Assembly (NCBI RefSeq): GCF_039539445.1 | Contig: NZ_BAABDD010000041.1 | Coordinates: forward strand, 1-34,349 | Direction of reading: 5' to 3' | Length of the DNA: 34,349 nt | Source: Salinactinospora qingdaonensis | GTDB taxonomy: Bacteria; Actinomycetota; Actinomycetes; Streptosporangiales; Streptosporangiaceae | In this document: piece after piece, positions 30,508 through 34,349 of the stretch | Position numbering within the stretch: the first letter of the stretch is position 1 | Layout of the letters: every line of letters starts with the position of its first letter | Made by a program: the position numbers and the translations under genes | Notes under the pieces: generated by a model | Database searches by the model: none | Told to the model about the DNA's origin: nothing | The model's input: only the letters and a program-made list of their open reading frames with translations

Positions 30508-31272
30508 GTGCGACTCACCATCATCGGCTCCTCGGGCAGCTTTCCCGGCCCTGACAGCCCAGCATCGTGCTATCTGCTGGAAGCGGACGGCTTCCGGATG
30601 CTGCTGGATCTGGGAAACGGCGCGCTCGGCGCGCTACAGCGCTACGCCGACATGTACGACATCGATGCCATCTACCTCAGCCACCTGCACGCCGATCACT
30701 GTCTGGACCTGTGCTCCTATTGGGTCGCGCGCACGTACGCGGTCACAGGTCCCAAACCGCCCATCCCCGTCTACGGCCCTCCCGGTGTGGCCGACCGGAT
30801 GGCCCAGGCCTACGGCCTACCCACCGACCCCGGCATGCGCACGACGTTCGACTTTCGCGAGATCGCGCCGGGAACGCAGCGCATCGGAGTGTTCACCGCC
30901 GAACTCGACCACGTCAACCACCCCGTCACCGCCTTCGGTATCCGACTCGAACACAACGGTGCGACCTTCGCCTACTCGGGCGACACCGGCTCCTGTGACG
31001 AGATCGTGCGCCTAGCCCGAGACGCTGACCTGTTCCTGTGCGAGTCCTCCTTCCACGACCACCAGGAGAACCCCAAAGACATCCACCTCACCGGCAGTGA
31101 AGCCGGCGAGCACGCGCGTCGCGCCAACGCGCGCAGACTCGTCCTCACCCATCTGGTCCCCTGGAACGACGACGATCGCACGCTCGCCGAGGCGCGTACC
31201 ACCTACGCGGGACCCATCGACCTCGCCCGCCCCGGGGCTGTCTACGAGGTCACCGGACCCACCGGCGGGTAG
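30508..31272 (+). CDS. Metallo-beta-lactamase-fold phosphodiesterase-like protein (Rv1339 family)
   Basis: 254-residue metallo-beta-lactamase-fold hydrolase. Motifs: GSSGSFPGPDSPASCYLL at the N-terminus, LSHLHADHCLDL (HxHxDH), the later metal ligands in ELDHVNHP, YSGDTGSCDE and LVLTHLVPW. By sequence and neighbourhood (upstream of rph and rdgB) it matches M. tuberculosis Rv1339, reported as an atypical cyclic AMP phosphodiesterase, so nucleotide phosphodiesterase activity is a fair guess. GTG 30508 lies 9 bases after AAAAGG. A long inverted repeat surrounds its leader. Confidence 0.88.
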   Translation: MRLTIIGSSGSFPGPDSPASCYLLEADGFRMLLDLGNGALGALQRYADMYDIDAIYLSHLHADHCLDLCSYWVARTYAVTGPKPPIPVYGPPGVADRMAQAYGLPTDPGMRTTFDFREIAPGTQRIGVFTAELDHVNHPVTAFGIRLEHNGATFAYSGDTGSCDEIVRLARDADLFLCESSFHDHQENPKDIHLTGSEAGEHARRANARRLVLTHLVPWNDDDRTLAEARTTYAGPIDLARPGAVYEVTGPTGG

Positions 31273-31285
31273 CCGCTCCCGCCGA

Positions 31286-31303
31286 GCCACCCCGGTAGGT
31301 GGC
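31286..31303. terminator. Hairpin between convergent genes
   Basis: GCCACC (31286-31291) pairs with GGTGGC (31298-31303) in the 44-base gap between the convergent metallo-beta-lactamase-fold and lipoprotein genes; it may serve both. The stem is short. Confidence 0.4.
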
Positions 31304-31316
31304 CCACAATCGCGAT

Positions 31317-32069
31317 TCAGGGCTGAGACGACACCGTCGCCGTGCTGGCCGAGCCGCTGGGAGACGGCTCGGTAGAGGCGGTGCTCGCCTCCTCCCGCGG
31401 CTCCACCACCTCACGCGCGGCAGCCACAGTCACCCGTAGCAGTTCGTCGTCGTCGATCTCGGTGGCGTTGCTCGCGATCGCCACCCGCATCCCCGGCATG
31501 TGGATCGTTACGCCTGGGAACATGCCGCCGGTGCGCCACTCCGCCACCCCCTGGAGAGCGGCCACATCGGGGGTCAGGAAGAAGTCCGGGTCGGAGACCG
31601 CCGAACTCGGCACGTGCCCGGGGTAGGCCACGAGGCTGGACTCGGGCGCGTAGGTCACCATGACGACCTCGCTCCACTCGCTCTGGCTCACCCCTGCCCA
31701 CGAGCACTCCAACCGTGACTCCGTGCGCACTTCCTCGAACTCGGGTTCGGCGAGCCTAGCGGTCAACCGTCGCACGTGCTCCGTCGCCCCTGCCGACGCG
31801 CAGGAGGACGGCAGCGGTAGCGGCTCCACCGCCGCTTCAGCCGTGCTTTCGGTCACGCTGGGGGTGGGGACCGGCCACGTGTCTACCTCGGACGCACGCC
31901 GCGTCGGTGAAGGGGACGAGGCAGCCGAGGCCGAAGCCGACTCCTGGGGGCTCTGGGGGATCTCAGCGGAAGGGGCGTCCAGCGTGCAGCCGGCGACGAC
32001 GGACGTCATCGCGGCACCTGCAACGATGACCCACGCCACCGGCCGTCTGGATGTCGGATCGAGCGTCAT
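31317..32069 (-). CDS. Putative lipoprotein of unknown function
   Basis: 250-residue exported lipoprotein. The signal PVAWVIVAGAAMTSVVAGC ends in a lipobox VAGC with Cys28, followed by a Ser/Pro/Ala-rich linker (about 35-90) and a globular part (about 95-230: SCASAGATEHVRRLTARLAEPEFEEVRTESRLECSW in outline, FLTPDVAALQGVAEWRTGGMFPGVTIHMPGMRVAIAS) with a disulfide-type Cys pair. This layout is reminiscent of DUF3558-type actinobacterial lipoproteins, but I do not recognise it with certainty. The tail is again Ser/Thr-rich. ATG 32069 has AAGAG upstream; ATG 32093 would add 8 residues. It is the only minus-strand gene in this block. Confidence 0.75.
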   Translation of the reverse strand: MTLDPTSRRPVAWVIVAGAAMTSVVAGCTLDAPSAEIPQSPQESASASAASSPSPTRRASEVDTWPVPTPSVTESTAEAAVEPLPLPSSCASAGATEHVRRLTARLAEPEFEEVRTESRLECSWAGVSQSEWSEVVMVTYAPESSLVAYPGHVPSSAVSDPDFFLTPDVAALQGVAEWRTGGMFPGVTIHMPGMRVAIASNATEIDDDELLRVTVAAAREVVEPREEASTASTEPSPSGSASTATVSSQP

Positions 32070-32248
32070 GCCTTGGGCTCTCTTGACAGTCATGGGGGAT
32101 CGATCAGCCGTGGGCAGCACTGCCGGTGAGGCGACCGCCTGCCCCTATCGTTCCATCCCTGGCAACGGCAATGGCACCCTCGACCCCACGGACATGGCCT
32201 GATCCGGCCGTAACTCCCACTGTGTCATCGCGCCCTGTCATGGGCGGA

Positions 32249-32254
32249 TAAGCT
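32249..32254 (+). promoter_or_regulatory. Putative -10 box of a leaderless rph transcript
   Basis: TAAGCT is followed by 7 bases and the rph ATG at 32262, with no Shine-Dalgarno sequence. No clear -35 was found. Confidence 0.45.
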
Positions 32255-32261
32255 CATCGGC

Positions 32262-32981
32262 ATGGCTCGACCCGACGGACGCGCTCCCGACCAGCTTCGG
32301 CCCGTAACCATCACCCGCAATTGGCTACGGCACGCCGAAGGCTCCGCTCTTATCGAATTCGGCGATACGCGCGTGCTCTGCGCCGCCAGCGTCGAGGAAG
32401 GCGTCCCCCGATGGCGCCGAGGCACCGGCGAAGGGTGGGTCACCGCCGAATACGCGATGCTGCCCCGCTCTACCGACACCCGTGGCGCGCGGGAGTCCGT
32501 CAAAGGAAAGATCGGCGGACGGACTCACGAAATCTCCCGACTCGTCGGCCGCTCCCTGCGCGCCGTCATCGATTTCAAGGCGATGGGCGAGAACACCATC
32601 ACGTTGGACTGTGACGTTCTCCAAGCTGACGGAGGCACCCGCACTGCCGCCATCACGGGCGCCTACGTCGCCCTCGTCGATGCCATGAAGTGGCTGCGGC
32701 GCCAGCGCAAGCTCAAGAACAACCCGCTCACCGGCTCCGTGTCCGCGATCAGCGTTGGCATCATCCAGGGGCAGCCGCGGTTGGACCTCAACTACCTTGA
32801 GGACTCGGTGGCCCAGACCGACATGAACGTCGTGGTCACTGGAGAGGGCGCTTTCGTCGAGGTGCAGGGAACGGCCGAGAGCGAGCCGTTCGATCGCGCC
32901 GCCCTCGATCGACTCCTCGACCTCGCCGTTGGCGGTTGCACCGACCTCGCCGCGATGCAGAAGAAGGCGCTGTCGGGATGA
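32262..32981 (+). CDS. rph: Ribonuclease PH
   Basis: 239-residue phosphorolytic 3'-5' exoribonuclease that trims tRNA 3' ends. Signatures: RPDGRAPDQLRPVTITRNWLRHAEGSALIEFGDTRVLC in outline at the N-terminus, RGTGEGWVTAEYAMLPRSTDTR, GRTHEISRLVGRSLRAVID with the phosphate-binding arginine, LDCDVLQADGGTRTAAITGAYVAL, and ISVGIIQGQPRLDLNYLEDS. Normal length. Its TGA stop overlaps the rdgB ATG (ATGA), so the two are translationally coupled. Confidence 0.97.
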   Translation: MARPDGRAPDQLRPVTITRNWLRHAEGSALIEFGDTRVLCAASVEEGVPRWRRGTGEGWVTAEYAMLPRSTDTRGARESVKGKIGGRTHEISRLVGRSLRAVIDFKAMGENTITLDCDVLQADGGTRTAAITGAYVALVDAMKWLRRQRKLKNNPLTGSVSAISVGIIQGQPRLDLNYLEDSVAQTDMNVVVTGEGAFVEVQGTAESEPFDRAALDRLLDLAVGGCTDLAAMQKKALSG

Positions 32982-33604
32982 CTGAACCCCCCACCGTCGT
33001 CCTCGCCACACGCAACACCAAGAAGGTGCCCGAGGTTCGGGCCGTCCTTGCTGAAGCCGGTGCAGGTGATGTCGAGGTCATTGGTCTCGACGCCTACCCC
33101 GACGCTCCAGAAGTCGCCGAGACCGAGCCAACGTTCGCCGGGAACGCCCTGCTCAAAGCGCACGCCGTCGCACGCTACACCGGGCTGCCGGCCATCGCCG
33201 ACGACTCCGGGTTGCGTGTCGACGCGCTCAACGGCATGCCCGGAGTGCTCTCCGCGCGCTGGTCGGGACATTTCGGCGATGAATCCCCCGACAAGGACGA
33301 CGCCAACCTGCAACTCGTTCTTGACCAGCTTGCCGACACTCCGGCCGAGCGTCGCGGAGCGGAGTTCGTCTGTGTCGCTGCCGCGGCGCTGCCCGACGGA
33401 CGGGAGCACGTCGTCGAGGGGATTCTGCGCGGGCGACTCATCACCGAACGCCGGGGAGAGAACGGCTTCGGCTACGATCCGATCTTCGTTCCCGAAGGCG
33501 AGGAGCGTACGACCGCGCAGTTGACTGCTGAGGAGAAGAACGCGATCAGCCACCGCGGTGCGGCCTTTCGTGATCTCGCAGCGGGACTGCGCGTGCTGCT
33601 CTGA
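32978..33604 (+). CDS. rdgB: XTP/dITP diphosphatase (RdgB/HAM1 family)
   Basis: 208-residue house-cleaning nucleotide pyrophosphatase that removes dITP, XTP and ITP from the pool. Motifs: VVLATRNTKKVPEVRAVL at the start, ETEPTFAGNALLKAHAVA, AIADDSGLRVDALNG with the catalytic acidic pair, GENGFGYDPIFVP, and the C-terminal AEEKNAISHRGAAFRDL. ATG 32978 overlaps the rph stop. The rph-rdgB pair is widely conserved in actinobacteria. Confidence 0.97.
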   Translation: MTEPPTVVLATRNTKKVPEVRAVLAEAGAGDVEVIGLDAYPDAPEVAETEPTFAGNALLKAHAVARYTGLPAIADDSGLRVDALNGMPGVLSARWSGHFGDESPDKDDANLQLVLDQLADTPAERRGAEFVCVAAAALPDGREHVVEGILRGRLITERRGENGFGYDPIFVPEGEERTTAQLTAEEKNAISHRGAAFRDLAAGLRVLL

Positions 33605-33621
33605 AGCCACGCGCCTGTCCC

Positions 33622-33663
33622 GCCCCTCTTGTCCTCGGCGGGCCCGCCGAGGACAAGAGGGGC
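33622..33663 (+). terminator. 42-bp perfect palindrome: terminator of rph-rdgB
   Basis: Bases 33622-33663 read the same on both strands (half: GCCCCTCTTGTCCTCGGCGG plus one G), 18 bases past the rdgB stop. The stem would be very stable. There is no U-tract; it can act in both directions and shields the downstream rRNA leader. Confidence 0.75.
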
Positions 33664-33858
33664 CCTTGGGAAACGACCGCCGGCACGCTTTTAGGTTGTC
33701 CAGCGATGCCCGTAATGCACAGCAATGCACAGCAAATCGTGGCGTAACAAGCACGCAAAGTGGTCCGTCGGTGGGTTTTTCTCCAGTGGACAGCGAGGGC
33801 GCAGGTCGCGCAGGTCGTGGCCTTGCTCGTGACGGCAACACGCCCCTTCGCGTCTGAT

Positions 33859-33886
33859 TTGCGTTACGCCGGGCGTCGGGTAGTGT
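33859..33886 (+). promoter_or_regulatory. Putative promoter of the rRNA operon
   Basis: TTGCGT (33859-33864), 16-base spacer, TAGTGT (33881-33886). It lies about 460 bases upstream of the boxA-like motif, in the region where actinobacterial rrn operons carry several promoters. Confidence 0.4.
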
Positions 33887-33962
33887 TTCTTGGGCCGCCG
33901 CGGGAACGGGCCCATCAGCTCGCAACGCGACGGCGGCCTTCCGGTAAAAGCAGGACGAAGCA

Positions 33963-33983
33963 TTGACTTCGATCTTGTAGACT
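33963..33983 (+). promoter_or_regulatory. rrn-promoter-like TTGACT...TAGACT with short spacer
   Basis: TTGACT (33963-33968) and TAGACT (33978-33983, followed by GG) match the hexamers known from mycobacterial rrn promoters, but only 9 bases separate them instead of about 18. TAGACTGG is probably the -10 region with a different -35. Confidence 0.4.
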
Positions 33984-34330
33984 GGAAGGGCACGGACACC
34001 GGGAACCGAACGCCTCGCAAGAGGCGGCTGGCCGGGTCCGGACTCCTTGGGCAAAGCGGCCGGTACGCCGGGCGTGTCCTTCAGGTGGAGACCTTGCCAA
34101 AGCGTTTTCATTGGCTTGGGAATCCAGTGAAGCTTTTGGAAGTCGGGTGGAATAACCACCAGGCCGACAAAGGTAAAATGAAGGAAGTCCCTACTCAGAA
34201 CCCGCTTTCCGCAGGGCACTGATTTGGTGTTGTGTGAGGGTTTTGGTAGTGTGGGGGTTGTTTAAAATATAGATTGATGGGACGCCGTCTTCCTTGAAGA
34301 GCTGGTTTTTGGCTTGTGGGGGTTGGGCGG

Positions 34331-34349
34331 TTGTTTCTTGAGAACTCAA
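34331..34349 (+). promoter_or_regulatory. boxA-like antitermination/processing motif of the rrn leader
   Basis: TTGTTTCTTGAGAACTCAA at the very end of the window matches the conserved motif found before actinobacterial 16S rRNA genes, where Nus factors bind for antitermination. Confidence 0.65.

Larger units (their letters stand above)
33605..34349 (+). other. Leader region of a probable rRNA operon
   Basis: No protein gene is supported in these 745 bases. After the 42-bp terminator come promoter-like hexamers (33859-33886, 33963-33983), a hairpin GGTGG-AATAA-CCACC (34146-34160) inside outer arms GTCGG/CCGAC, a GT-rich stretch (34224-34340), and a boxA-like TTGTTTCTTGAGAACTCAA (34331-34349) at the window end. 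TTGAGAACTCAA shortly upstream of 16S rRNA is typical of actinobacteria, so 16S should begin just beyond the window. Confidence 0.7.

Noticed and set aside
33691..34222. Short frames in the region before the window end
   Set aside because: The region has promoter, hairpin and boxA-like elements of an rrn leader and no codon bias consistent with a gene.
1..34349. CRISPR arrays, tRNA genes, insertion sequences with transposase, prophage genes
   Set aside because: I looked for regularly spaced repeats, cloverleaf-type sequences and transposase or integrase motifs and saw none; only the small non-coding MITE-like elements are present.

Overview
The window is high-GC actinobacterial DNA. Its gene content points to the Nocardiopsaceae (Thermobifida/Nocardiopsis relatives): the mature N-terminus of the GH11 xylanase at the left edge resembles the Thermobifida type, genes often start with GTG or TTG, several promoters look leaderless, and the right part follows the Mycobacterium tuberculosis pncB1-clpS-mec-cysO-cysM-...-rph order. 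The genus is an inference.

Left block (1-3.9 kb, minus strand, accessory): the 5' end of a secreted GH11 xylanase gene behind a promoter with repeated palindromes, then two tandem paralogous cell-wall-anchored thioester-domain (TQXA) proteins with LPxTG sorting signals. Next comes gatB (4.3-5.8 kb) without gatC/gatA beside it, then a ten-helix PAS-GGDEF-EAL cyclic-di-GMP protein (6.4-9.2 kb).

Branched-chain amino acid and serine block (9.4-20.4 kb, plus strand): ilvB-ilvN-ilvC, serA, leuB, ilvE, cimA. Two transcription attenuators are visible, one before ilvB (leader peptide with Ile-Leu-Val-Leu) and one before cimA (leader peptide with Leu...Leu...Ile-Ile-Val). Both end in a U-tract terminator. 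Together the genes cover acetohydroxyacid synthase, reductoisomerase, isopropylmalate dehydrogenase, transaminase and the citramalate route to 2-ketobutyrate; ilvD, leuA and leuCD are not here. Two copies of a ~152-bp MITE-like element sit in opposite orientations exactly at the stop codons of ilvC and serA, and a third diverged core copy lies before leuB.

Middle (20.7-24.1 kb): a secreted M43-type metalloprotease, an unusual tryptophanyl-tRNA synthetase, and a convergent PucR-type regulator.

Right block (24.2-33.6 kb): a pncB-pncA NAD-salvage operon on the minus strand, divergent from clpS-DUF2017, followed by mec-cysO-cysM (thiocarboxylate-dependent cysteine synthesis), a TesB-like thioesterase, an Rv1339-like metallo-beta-lactamase-fold protein, a minus-strand lipoprotein, and rph-rdgB. 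The last ~750 bp hold a long terminator palindrome, promoter-like elements and a boxA-like motif typical of an rRNA operon leader, so a 16S rRNA gene probably begins just beyond the window.
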